A DNA stretch of 64,000 nucleotides, taken from contig OW387139.1 of NCBI GenBank assembly GCA_936440205.1, positions 38,156,378-38,220,377 of the forward strand, given 5' to 3'. Below, in pieces: positions 11,501 through 22,790 of the stretch (position 1 is the first letter of the stretch; each line of letters begins with the position of its first letter). The notes beneath the pieces are model-generated. The model was not told where the DNA came from, searched no databases, and saw only the letters and a list, made by a program, of their open reading frames with translations. The stretch is from Lepidonotus clava (taxonomy: Eukaryota > Annelida > Polychaeta > Phyllodocida > Polynoidae). The position numbers were made by a program, and so were the translations under genes.

Positions 11501-12474
11501 CCTATGGGGAAAATCATAATTTTCGCAATAGTGCGGAAAATCGACCTATTAGGAAAATTTTCTCCCATAGGAGCCTATGTTAAAAGCACCCCCAACCGCG
11601 TTCGCGATTTCTGCGAAATTTCGCTGCGCGATGCTCTTTTTTCATACCCGCATACGGCGTAGGCCTATAGGTTAAGTGTCCAGTTTTCGCGCAATGTAGC
11701 CTATTTTCACTCAGTGTGTTGCTTGTTTTCACGCATTGGAACAGATTTAATAAAATAATATCTAATATTGACAATTTGAAAAACAAAAACATGGAACAGT
11801 TAGGGACCCTACTTCGAATTGATATCCGTCCATGGAATGACTATTGGCTATCTACATGGTTGATAGAATGGAGATAACATTTGAATGCTAGGTGGTCTCA
11901 GAAAAAAACTAGAAAGAACAAGGTTATATTACTTATAATTAAGTAAATAAATAAATAAATAAATGCGCCTTTTTATGCATTTTCATACAATGAGAGAAGC
12001 ATTAATTCCTTGCGGAAAAAAAAGACAAAACGTAAAAGGGATAAATTCTTGGGTAGATTTAACTATATTTCCAGGAATAGGCCTATCTCTTTACAGACAT
12101 GACGCCCTGTTCAAAATTTCATCCAAGTCTTAGGCGAAAAAAACACAGGAAAAATCTCAAATTTCGGAAAGAAATGTGAGCAAAACATGTGCGAAAACTA
12201 AGAACTTTATGTTTTAGCCTGTTTTGGTTAGTCAGTTTTCACGCAGGGGTCAATATTCCATATAACAACGTTTCTGATATCAAAATGTAATGCTCTTTTA
12301 TCACTTTAACGCTTTAATGACGGCCGCATAGGAAACCGATCATATATGATTAATGGTTATTACTCCTCCTGTTGCTTTTTTTAAAATTCCCATTTATGAT
12401 TTTATAGTGTTCATACAAGATGCCGTGTTATAGATGGTGGGAAACCTATTTCATTCATAAAATGTATGGCTAGA
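11501..12474. other. Intergenic, no gene seen
   Basis: This stretch contains a (TAAA)n microsatellite near 11942-11963 and two TAGGCCTA octamers (11660 and 12078). Nothing else stands out. Confidence 0.55.
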
Positions 12475-13649
12475 GGGGGAATATGGGTTGTATTGCGCAC
12501 CTATTGCGCGATACAACCACAGCAAGAAATGCTAATTAGGTAAATGTAGCCCAAGATATATTTCTGATGTAACAGGAGAAAAAAAAAACTGCAATAAAAA
12601 GAGGGAGTACATTTTTTGAGAGCTTTGTAACCCATCGCAACTTGTGTTCGCAAGTAAATATGAGAATGCTGGTATAAAAATATAAAGTGTAAGCCTGAAA
12701 ATTGCTATTTCTATAGCTGAAGTCCTGCCCACATAAAAAGAAATCAGTAGCCTGTTGTAGTATCACGCAGGTAGTCATTGTATCGCGGATTTAATAGATC
12801 TATCTTTGATAGAAAAATATGAAAACATCTAATAAGAAATACAAAACCAAATACTGGGTTTATTGAGCCATGAGTCTTAATTAAGTTGTAACAAAACATA
12901 TAAGCAAAAATATAAAGTCATGATTGTTTTCCAATTGATTTTTTGATGAATCACTGTTTTTTCCACGTGATAATTGCAAAAATAGCGAATCCTAAGTAAA
13001 ATACTGTTTATTCACGGGCTTAATTTCTACAAAATGGGTAACGTTAGCCTTTTCCTATGGTAAATTTCAAATATCTATCTGAGATAGTTCTTATTTGAAA
13101 TATGGAAAGGAAAAATGTTTGTGATATCAAAAAATAGTTTTAGATGTGAAAAAAGTAAGAAAATAAGGAGAATACAATATCTTAAACTTTATATTCATAA
13201 TACACAATCACCTGCGCGATACAACACCAGATGCTGCGTGATACAAGACCATCTACAGCTATACTTTCCACCAATGAATGTAACGGAAAATTATTCTATT
13301 TCAGTTGGGGGAGAAAAGTATCTATTTTCAGAATTTCACGGGTTTTCTGCATATATAAATTAAAATTGCCCTAGCAAGCTCATTATTTTGGCAAAAAAAG
13401 AAATCTAAAATGAGAAAATAACTAAATCATAATGGCAGAACGATAAAAATATTGAATAATCATGAAATGGGTATACTATTGTTCATGACAATAAAAAATA
13501 TCATTTAAGGTACTCTAGGGCTGCTGCAGAAAATACTGCACATGTCCGTTTTTAATTTATGATGATCAAAGCAATCTAAACCTATTTATGGTCCTTCAAG
13601 TGGAGATGCGCGATATAACCCACATGCGCGATACAACCCACATTCCCCC
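12475..13649. mobile_element. Non-autonomous DNA element, 1.18 kb, GGGGGAAT termini
   Basis: The left end GGGGGAATATGGGTTGTAT and the reverse complement of the right end GGGGGAATGTGGGTTGTAT match at 18 of 19 bases. The subterminal motif GCGCGATACAAC is repeated several times at both ends and again near 13215 and 13235, as transposase-binding repeats often are. The AT-rich interior has no transposase-like frame. Family unassigned, and no clear target duplication was found. Confidence 0.82.
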
Positions 13650-13812
13650 GATATTGATTTTCTGAGGTTTTTTAAATGGGTCATACTTTTAACAATTTGA
13701 ACTGTTCTTGGAAAAGACACTTTCCCCCTTAAATAAATAAATGTTATGAATGTTAAATACAATTTATTTCAAATTATAATCTCTTTTTTGTCTCTAATCC
13801 ATTTTTACACTT

Positions 13813-13978
13813 CAGGGACGGATCCAGAGATTTTATAAAGGGGAGGGGGCGACCTTATGTAAAAATTTGAGGGCCCCCCTTGTGGGGCTTGAGTTTTACA
13901 TAAAAAAAAATCTAAATTTGGCCAAAATTAAGGGGGGGGGGGCGTGCCTCAGGCGCCCCCCTCCTTAATCCATCTCTG
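13813..13978. mobile_element. Short inverted-repeat element, CAGGGACGGATCCAG terminus
   Basis: The left end CAGGGACGGATCCAGAGA and the complemented right end CAGAGATGGATTAAGGAG are imperfect inverted repeats. CACTT flanks both sides (13808-13812 and 13979-13983). The interior is G/C homopolymer-rich. Single matching termini with a GGCGGATCCAGG core occur at 34973-34989 and 60033-60049, so this is a repeated family, probably hAT-like. Confidence 0.75.
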
Positions 13979-13983
13979 CACTT

Positions 13984-14549
13984 ACTCAATCATTAATTAT
14001 ATCTCTAAATCTTGGTACCATAGAACTTGTTTGCACCTATATCATTTGTATTTCTGTCACATTTATTCAGACCTCTTTCACATGACAGAATTTCAATATT
14101 CTGTAATATTGGGTTTTATAATACCTTTCAAAATACTACAATTTGAAAATGAAAAATATAGCACTTATTTTCTTTACTAAAATCCGTTTTGGTGCCTAAT
14201 TCCTACAATACTTTTGCTATAAGATACAGTTTTGTGTGTAAAATTGATCTCATGCTCATAATTTCGAAAATTATCAATTTTATAAGGGTCCCGCCATGTT
14301 CCTTAACTATATGGACCTGAAAGCATATCATCGGCTTTAAAAGGCCTATTTAGAAATTCTATCCTAATTTATAGAAAAATTGAAACTTATTCAAGCCATA
14401 GAACTGCAGGAAGCGTATACAGTCCTATGTTCAATCACAATTATCATTCTGATCTGAAAGGAAAACATATAATTTTTTTTGCATCAATAGGACAAATAAT
14501 GCGTCCATGAAAATGCGCAAAAAACAGGCAACAATACCATAATCTATTC
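13984..14549. other. Intergenic, no gene seen
   Basis: AT-rich sequence with no convincing splice-bounded coding block on either strand. Confidence 0.5.
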
Positions 14550-14770
14550 TGCGATCAACGGCGCGGGAAAACGATGAGCGACGCCGTCTGGTGAGAAAAA
14601 CAAAAAGTAGAAAACTTTTGAATGTCCCGTCATGATGTGCGCCGAGGTCTCTCAACCAATCAAATTCTCGGCATATCTTTGCTGCGGAGCAGGCATCTTA
14701 TGAAAACCAACATGGCGTCGTAAAGGTTTGCGTACCGAAAATCGATGCAAGAAAATTGACTTCAGGTAAT
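14550..14770 (+). promoter_or_regulatory. Candidate promoter with E2F, CCAAT and YY1 sites
   Basis: A local rise in CpG carries an E2F-like site GGCGCGGGAAAA (14560-14571), a CCAAT box (14656-14660) and a YY1-like site CCAACATGGCGTC (14707-14719), in the order and orientation common at vertebrate-type plus-strand start sites. A possible donor (TTCAG|GTAATC) follows at 14765-14766. The ATG in the YY1 site reads only three codons before a stop, so any first exon would be non-coding or use a later start. The gene it might drive is not identified. Confidence 0.35.
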
Positions 14771-16482
14771 CTCCGCAAGTTAAAAGTAAGTAATTCGGTT
14801 CTCTTTGAGTATGCAACGTTGACGCTTTAATGCTACACGATTATAGTTTCATCTGTTCGCGCTTTATTCCCGTTGTACCACCGAAACCCCCCCTGTAAAT
14901 CACAAGATTGCTTGAAATTGAATGTGGCTTGGCATCAAGTTGGATTGGAATGTATTTTTCCCTCACTGGCTGGCAGCGCTGAGTGAGTGGTATTCCTTCA
15001 TTATTTCACTATCAATTAGCCGTGCTGTTTAAATCATTAACCATGGTTTATATTGTGTCATTGTATGTGGAAATTCCGAATAGATCCTACTCTTATTCTA
15101 CTACTGTCTAAGTCTAACTATAGATCTAAGACTAAGACTAAGTCAACACTTACAAGTTACAGTTACACTTACACTTTCAAGTTTCAGTCACTAACACTTA
15201 TACGCCTATCTACTAATCTAGTCTCTACGACTAGGCAAGACTAGGGTCTATGCATTGGCCTTGGAGTTGGCCGCTTGGCCTTGGGCCTCTCTAACTTCTT
15301 AGTCGTTAAATCTCAGTTGTATAAAATATCATATATCCTCAAACGTTATTGCACAAGGGGGCCTGGGCCTAAGCCTTAGGACCCCCAGACCTGTTGCCTC
15401 TTTTCTCGCAGATAGGCCAATATCCATGCTCATGCCCCATTCTCGCTGATGGGCCGAAATGTTAGGCCAAAACCAGCGACTTTGGCTGAGCACTCACCTG
15501 CAGGCACGGATAGAGGGGAAGAGTATGTCCCCCCCCCCCCTCCTCATCCTTAGTCAAGTTAGTTAGTTGGTCCTGCAAGCAGCTGGTTTTACCGTGTCGA
15601 CTTTCGGTATTGATAGGTACACGATGTTGATTTTGCCGTAGTTACATTCGACTGTAAAACTAACGTTTAGGGTGATGAACGTGCCCGCCAAAATTCAAAT
15701 GTAGCCTGTGTAACAGTGTTGATTAGCATTCGTAACTAATTAATTTACCAAATCCCGTTTCTAATTCCCTATAATTTGCTGTTTTGCACCTTTTTTCCCC
15801 TGGCATCCTCCCTACATTGAACTCTATATAGTATATTGATAATTGACCCATAGGTCTACAGAGTGCCTATCCAATGGATAGTGGTTTAAATATCAGATTC
15901 ATGTGCTGTATGATGTCCCAAGACATTTTGCATGTAGGGAGCGGAGGCGCGGGGTACTACTGCAATGATCAATGCCGTAACCATAGATACCCTCTGCGTC
16001 CTTGTCAGTGTATATCCGGTTCTCATCTATACACATCGATCTTCTAGCAGTATTTTGGGAAAAACGGTACTGTGCAAAATTAAAATTCTGAATTTTGTAG
16101 TAATCCATAATAACATGTTAAGCATTCACCTCGTAAAATATGTAGCGTAGTGAAGTAAGCGCGAGGGACTAGTTTACCGAAGATGGGGAAGCATAAGAAT
16201 TGTTGTTGATGCTAACAATAAATTATCTTAAGGTAAGTGACTTGAAGGTCATAAAACGAAGTATTGGATTCAGGCTTAATGAAGGAAACAATAAAACTCA
16301 TAGAAAGTCTGTAGTTCTGAAGTGGAGAGGTAGTGCTTATGTTGTGTGTCCCAAGTGGTGTGATTGTGATGACTTTATCTTGGGTAAGGTATAACTGATG
16401 TATCAAAAGAGAAAAAAGTATCACCTGACAGTGAAATAACACCAAAGTAATAGGTGGTGTCATCTAGTGGTAGGAATACAAA
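14771..16482. other. No gene recognised
   Basis: A plus-strand frame at 16200-16394 (containing VVLKWRGSAYVVCPKWCDCD) has a slightly coding-like composition but no recognised relative and no clear splice frame. The rest is AT-rich, with a C-run near 15529-15540. Confidence 0.4.
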
Positions 16483-16716
16483 CTAAACCAATAAAAACCT
16501 GTGAGGTTTTAGCTTGGCCACCACTCGCCAACTTCCACTCTGTACCTGCCGCTGGAAGATAGGCTCAGTAGTGGCCAAATCACGGCTGTCAAACCCCTTA
16601 AATTGGACAGTTTTACATGGTGTTCTACCAATAATACATTGACCACTTACCCTCCACTTTTCCATAATTCTTTGCTTTCGGTGGGATCTATAAAAAGTTT
16701 CACTGAATTGATGCAA
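16483..16716 (-). other. Open frame downstream of the helicase exon, function unknown
   Basis: A 77-codon minus-strand frame (start MHQFSETFYRSHRKQR) contains a possible donor (GTGGAGG|GTAAGTGG, near 16650). It shares no helicase motif. It may be a further exon of the same fragment or chance. Confidence 0.2.
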
Positions 16717-16782
16717 AGTGCAATGTGGAGGCAGCTTAGAAGTGGCTCATGCCTGCTGCACTGAGCGGGGAAGCTGACTTAC

Positions 16783-16948
16783 CATAACCAGTAGGTAAAA
16801 TGGCCACAACATCACCATCCACACATCTGTTGATTGCTCCAACTTGCTTAGGCTTCAACTGGTTGTAAATTACACTTCTATGCTCTTTCAATCTATCTAG
16901 AATCATTGGAATCACGTTGTTGAGATTCGAATTTGCTGTGTTGAGAGG
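16783..16948 (-). CDS. Orphan exon of a RecQ/DEAD-type helicase (motif 0 and Walker A)
   Basis: On the minus strand a 166-base open block runs from an acceptor (TTTCACCTTCAG) to a strong donor (GTAAGTCAG). Its 55 codons include QLKPKQVGAINRC, which fits the RecQ-type motif 0 (LKxKQ..AI), then DGDVVAILPTGY with Gly split at the donor, so the spliced protein should read PTGYGKS, the Walker A motif typical of RecQ-family helicases. The open frame extends about a dozen codons upstream of the acceptor to a stop. No continuation (KSLIFQ, DEAHC) was found between here and 12.5 kb. It may be an exon with a distant partner, a gene fragment, or a decayed copy; RecQ-like genes are often duplicated in invertebrate genomes. 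It lies in a cluster of other minus-strand open blocks. Confidence 0.55.
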
Positions 16949-17023
16949 CTGAAGGTGAAAGTCATGAAGTGGCCAATCCCAGTCTTATTTCATCGGGATA
17001 AGACAGTGGTGCCCCCATTCTAG

Positions 17024-17333
17024 TTAGGTTTTAGATGGAGACTCTCCCATCATGAGAAACTCCCGGAGTGGTTTACTCAACTTAGTAGAACTAATCCCCC
17101 TCCCCAGCTTAGCTTGTTTCACGCGATCCAAGTGGCGGACCTGAAAGAATGAGATCCGCGCTTAAGCTTAAGATGGGCATCTGTTCCCATGCTCTGTTAT
17201 TCTGATAAACGGCCTTTTTAGTCGCCGATTGTGAAATTAATGGTTGGCTTATTCTTGGTGAGCCCATCCTGAAGCAAGCTTGTCCACTTGAAATAAATCT
17301 GCACAAAGGGGAAGAGTACTGGTTGTCCGCCAT
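17024..17333 (-). other. Coding-like blocks upstream of the helicase exon
   Basis: Two overlapping minus-strand frames precede the helicase exon. One opens with ATGGCGGACAACCAG at 17333 and runs 74 codons (start MADNQYSSPLCRF). The other follows a pyrimidine-rich acceptor (ATTCTTTCAG) at 17140 and reads VRHLDRVKQAKLGRGISSTK onward to a TAA at 17024. The strand and distance fit 5' exons of the same gene, but I recognise no domain and cannot connect the reading phases. Confidence 0.25.
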
Positions 17334-17339
17334 AATATT

Positions 17340-20300
17340 GAGTTACATATATTTTAGTTTTGTAAACTTTTCTGGTTGTCCCGGTCTACATAATTGACTC
17401 CTTTTTTTGTCAAGCCAAAACAAATTAGTTAGACAACATATAGCAGCATTTAAAGAACATAACAGGTGCACATCTTTGAAATAGCGTGCACTCCGCCTCT
17501 ATTAAATGTACACCCTAAATTGCGAAAAATGCAACCCGTCATTCATTCACCATTCATCCTTATTCCTGTTAATGAAGCATCAGGCCAAAAGATGTAAAAA
17601 ATAATCCCTTTCAGGGAAAAAACGGGGAGTTTGCAAATTTTGTCTAACACACAGAATTTTGTTTGACTGGGTTCTAGAAGTCCTGGTTCCCAAGATGTAA
17701 GACATGTCTTTATATTTAAGGATTATTCTGATTTCTTTGTGCACTGGAAGTCTTTTACTAGTTTTAGTTTTATAAATCACAGAAAATGACACAGGGAAAA
17801 CTTACAGCGAGCAGGGGAAACAAAGGGAATATGAAATTTAAGAGGCCAACCTGACTATCAGTATCACATTTTACTTCCTGACACTGACAAAATGGTTTTG
17901 GGATTTACAAAATCGAAAAAAGGAAAATTTTTCAATGCGTCCGCGTTTGTTCCAATAAAGGTTAAACGCATACCTCTGTAAATGTATCAACTACTCGGGT
18001 TTCCCCTCATCGCCTAGAGGGGGCGACAGTGAATCAAGAAGGGTATCATTGTCGACAGATCTAAAACCACGACGCTTCCATTGCCGGGAGTAATGATATG
18101 GAATAAACTGTCGAGCCTTCCCATTTATCAGAAGTATCACTCCTTGCTTTTCACTGACATTGCAGAAACATAAAAAACGCAGAACAATTTCATGGAATTC
18201 TCAGTTCGTATTTTAGCCACTGTCAGTTTGTTGATTAGTGCACTGATAACGTTGGCATGGAAGTGGATGGTCGCAATTTACAGTGATTATTCTTGTCATT
18301 CACAATTCTTTTGTAGTTTTAATCTACCAAATTTGCCAATATTGCAGATGGATGTGGGCATTGAGAGTCAGTGTAGTTGTTACATGCTTATGAAAGTTTC
18401 TCTTGGTCGTAAATAAATCAGTCCAAACAAGTCGGATAGGTTCGGAGTTTAAAGTAATGGCATCATAAGTCTGGAAACCAAACGAATGGCATAGGTCTTG
18501 GTGCTGAGCCCCTAATAAATTTTAACTCAGTTTGATAATTTATTCTGGAAACAATAATAAATAACATTGTACGTTAGCCTAACTTAGGAGGTTTTCACTG
18601 GCCTCAAGATATGAAATGTCATCAATTGTAGGATGCGGGAAGTAGCAAAAATAAGGCTACCAACTTAAAACAGCTATCTTCTATATTAAATATTCCAATA
18701 TTGAAAGAAATGTATAAAAAACAAAAGTGATTGTAAAACGTCAAAGCGCTTAAAAAATTGAAAGCCTGATTTGCATTTGCGAGGACAGTTTTGTGAATAT
18801 GTTTTCCAGAGATTGTCATTTTTTAAAATAGAAAAAATGGTCTTATCCATACAAAATTACCCAAAGAACAGAAATTATGAAAAGATCCCAACAGCTGCCC
18901 CTCCTCCGACCCCTTCCAAAAAACAGAGAAAGGGAAAAAAGGGGAAGTTGTTTTTGAAGGGCCTACCTTAGACTACAGGAAACAAGGCGGGGAACTTTTT
19001 TTGCCACACATAACCTGACGGGCCAGCTGGCCCATGTCCCGGGTCTGGCCCCTGGGGTGGTCAGTGTCAGGGTCCACACACCCCCGACACCCCATCGACC
19101 CGTCCCTGGGACTGAGACAGGCCAGGGCCCACAGGTGGCAGTGCAGGGCTGGGCCTCAGTTACCCCTGCAGCACCCTCTTCCCACCTCACCCCCTTTAAC
19201 CCCCGGGAGGGTGGGACACCTCACCCTCACAGCTCACCCTCACAGACTCAGCTATCTGTCATTGGGGCTGTGGGTTGTGTTAGTTGATTGAACAGGTTGG
19301 TTTTGTTGCACACTTTGCACATTATGACATGGGTAGCTGGTGGTAACAGATTCACTGGTATGTCACTGGTATCATAATTTGAATGGGTCTTTTTCGCTGA
19401 AAATATTTGGTGTTGTGTAGATAAATCGACGCATTTCTCCACAAGTGTCCATTTCATGACTAGACTTAGACTAGTGCAGCAATTTTCTCAATATTGGATA
19501 ACTTTACTTTTGTGATTTCCATCACCCCAAAACCGGGTATTTTTAGCAGTAAACAGGAACAAATATAAATAAGCCTAACCGTATCATGTTATGCAGCTTT
19601 GAATCTTAATTTCGTTTCATCGTTGCCGATTATTTTTTTTGGGCTTTGTTGCACCTAACTGCTTGTACCTAACTGTCTTTTCCATAACGTTTTCTCCCCT
19701 ACTTTTCCGTAAGTAGTATATGGAAAGAGGAGCTCTGCAATGGTTCTTAAGTCGGACATATCCAAAAAGACCAAAACTTAGTTTTTAGAAAGACATGCAC
19801 GTAAATATTCGGTCGCATTTACCAACCCTGATCTAGAGTGAAATCTGGAAAGCCTCTCAGTGGTATCTGCACTTAAAGGACAAACATGAAATAGACTTTC
19901 TGCGAAAAAATTGTTGATTAAAGATAAAGATTGTACCTATAAAACTCCTTAATCATAACGAACATTTACAATATTTATAGAAACAATATTTATAGGAGAC
20001 ATTGATTTTTTCTTCACCCATTGACTAAGTGCCTGATGTGTATGAACGGCCTGAAAATGAATATGTTTACAGGCTGTATGATTTACAGAAAGGTTCCTAG
20101 GCCTAATGTAAGTAAACATACCTAAATCCCTAGGCTTAATTACTGGCCGTATGTTGACTCCGTAGGCCACACGGGCTCCCCCCGGGGCCTCCCACCCAAC
20201 TCCCATTCATTTAAGTGGCCGGCTCGAGTTCATTGAATTATAAGGACCGGCCGGGGAGTACGATTTAATGATGCACTGCGCGCTCCTTATTGACTTGGAG

Positions 20301-21578
20301 CATTAAAACCCTTTAACGATGACTGTCTGCCCTGTTAGGTATTGTCTTCCCAGTTCTTAGTGTGTATTTTTAGCGATGCTTATCTATGTTTTTTAACACT
20401 TAAAATTCTCAAATGCTGTAAAAAACAAAAAGCAAAAATTAAAACTGACGACGTTAAACTAAATGTGACAGGTACATGATTTATCATAGCAAATATCAAA
20501 TCATACATCTTAATTGTATTGGTTTATCTTCACGATCGGGTATTCCATACGTGAAGTGAAAAACAATGACAAAAGCTGATAGCTCTAACGTTACAAAGAC
20601 AGCCTTAAATAACAAGCGCAAATTAAAATGAAAACGTTACAGTATTTCTGTATTATACCATATATACGTATATTTTTCCCGGCACAAAAGGGAAAAAATA
20701 TTTTGAAAAAAAAAAACGGGAAAAAACATATCACGGTCATTACAGGGTTAATAAATATTGATCGTTGAGCGGCCGTGTAAGGGTAGAGCTGGGCTTAGCC
20801 GGGGGAGGGGACGGCCGATTACAGATGACGGGGTAAATCCAGTTAGGGAATGATATCTGACATTCTCTGTGTGGTCACACAGGCACAGGGCCGACACCCG
20901 AGCCATCCCCTCTCTTCCCCTGTGCCAACAGTTTACTGTAAAAGTATTCATTTTCAAAGTGTAGTTATTTTTGCGGATTTCGCGCACTGTCGTCCATGCC
21001 ATAAAATGTGACGTGAGTGCACAAACAAAATTATAGTATGAACCAAATACAGTTACCCATTAAATGCGGAAAAATATGTTTGAGACAATGTGCCTTTTAT
21101 CCCTGGGTGCGCGGAAATTGAGCAGCGCAAAAATATGTACGTTCATGGTATACGGAAGCAGTCCCCATGCCTTTGCCAATTTGTGCTAATTTTCTTTGCG
21201 TTGATAGGGGAAAAAAGCTCAACATTTTGGCTGGGGAAACGAGGGTGGCGCTGTTGTTGTGACTATATGTAATATGTATATAAGTATGTATGGAGATTTA
21301 GTTTATTGTTGATTCTGGGTTGTTTTTATGGGAGTTTTTACTGGGCAATTCTGTTAAGGGTCGGTGTAATATTATGTTATGAGGTGGTTTATATGACAGC
21401 TAGGCAGGAGGGTATTATGTGGAAATAGGCCTACGGGGTTACCCATAGGCCTGTCATGAGCCTATCAAATCACGGCGGTGATGTAAATAGCAATGATTCC
21501 CCATAAACTGGGGGTACAATCACCCACTCTACAGCACGAGTGTGTCGCCTCATAGATAGGACACTCTACCGCACCCCC
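17340..21578. other. Intergenic, no gene recognised
   Basis: Mostly AT-rich. A GC-rich patch at 18990-19230 has Pro- and Gly-biased open frames on both strands, which is what GC-rich DNA gives by chance. No exon is supported. Confidence 0.5.
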
Positions 21579-21580
21579 AT

Positions 21581-21815
21581 TAAAGCCCCATACCCACTAG
21601 GCAGTTCTGACAAAGTCGGCCAAATGATCGGCGCTAAAGTTGGCCGATTTTACCAGAAAAATCGACCAACTTTAGCAGCGATTCAAACATGTACATTTCA
21701 ATATTACATACCCGTACTGACTGATGATCTGAATCGGTGACGATTTTACCGGCGATTCTCCCAGTTGCCTGTCCCCGGTTGCCGCTAAAGTCGCCTAGTG
21801 GTTATGGGGCATTAT
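21581..21815. mobile_element. MITE, CCACTAGGCG family, copy 1
   Basis: The left end TAAAGCCCCATACCCACTAG and the complemented right end TAATGCCCCATAACCACTAG are inverted repeats with one indel. A second, internal inverted pair (GTCGGCC / GGCCGAT) lies inside. Similar ends occur at 28025-28247 and 63250-63724. Confidence 0.78.
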
Positions 21816-22629
21816 ACTCACACAATTATGGTCGCAGAATAATTTTGCCTACTACATATAACATTTCCTACAATTATATATAAATTTCCAAATATTATGA
21901 TTTAAACGTTATACGACTAACATGTTAGTATTTCAGAATGTATACTACGTCTTGTCATAAGTTGTCTCTACGGTACACATTCAGTTTGTTCTAGAAATGG
22001 ATCCTTTGAAATATGAAAATCATTGAAAGCTTCTTCTTCCTGGAACGAAAAGCAGTGGGACTACAGTATGTTCTATGTGCAGAATCATGTGCTAACTTGC
22101 AGTAGTATATTAGTGGTAAATGAGTGGGAATCCAGTGATTGAACAGTGGGAGATAAGTATGTCCGAAATATTTAAATGTTTTAGAGTATACCATCAGTAG
22201 TATTTCAGTAGTTCATTCAGATATTTCGGATATTTCCATGAATTTCAGTTAACATTGTTAGAGGTCACTAGAGCGTTCTTGGTAAGCATTAACATCCTAT
22301 TCCACGTGGTTCCACATGATTGTCATCCAAGGATCCAATGGCAGAGACACAAAAAACTGTTGTGTTAGATTCGCAAACAACAGGACCCTATTATCCGTTG
22401 GACAGATAATTTTGATTAACCAATACCGTTGGTACGGATTCGTTAACGACTCTCTCCTCGTCGTGATGATATATTTATCCTTGCTTTTGTACTGATCAAT
22501 ATTCCTAGCTCTTGGCTAAGGAGAATTCAGAATAAGCCCGTTAATATTCAAATTGCCACACTGGGTGTGGGACGGTGGTCCATTCTTTCAATTCTGTACG
22601 ACTAGGTTCTGCCAATAAAAGGGCAACCA

Positions 22630-22790
22630 CCACCACCCCCCCCCCCCCCCCAAAAAAAAAAAAAAATAAAAAATAAATAAATAAATAAAAATAAATAAAA
22701 ATAATAATAAATAAATAAATAAAGTAAAACATAAAGTAAAAAATAAATGAATAAATAAATAAAATAAAAATAAGTAAAAAATACAGGTCT
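22630..22790. repeat. C-run, A-run and (TAAA)n simple repeat
   Basis: CCACCACC followed by a long C-run, an A-run and about 120 bp of TAAA-type repeats. The long minus-strand frame crossing it is an artefact of this composition. Confidence 0.95.

Noticed and set aside
17035-17055. A third copy of the 33-bp hairpin (ATGGAGACTCTCCCAT)
   Set aside because: Only part of the arm matches, the loop and length differ, and no flanking duplication is present.
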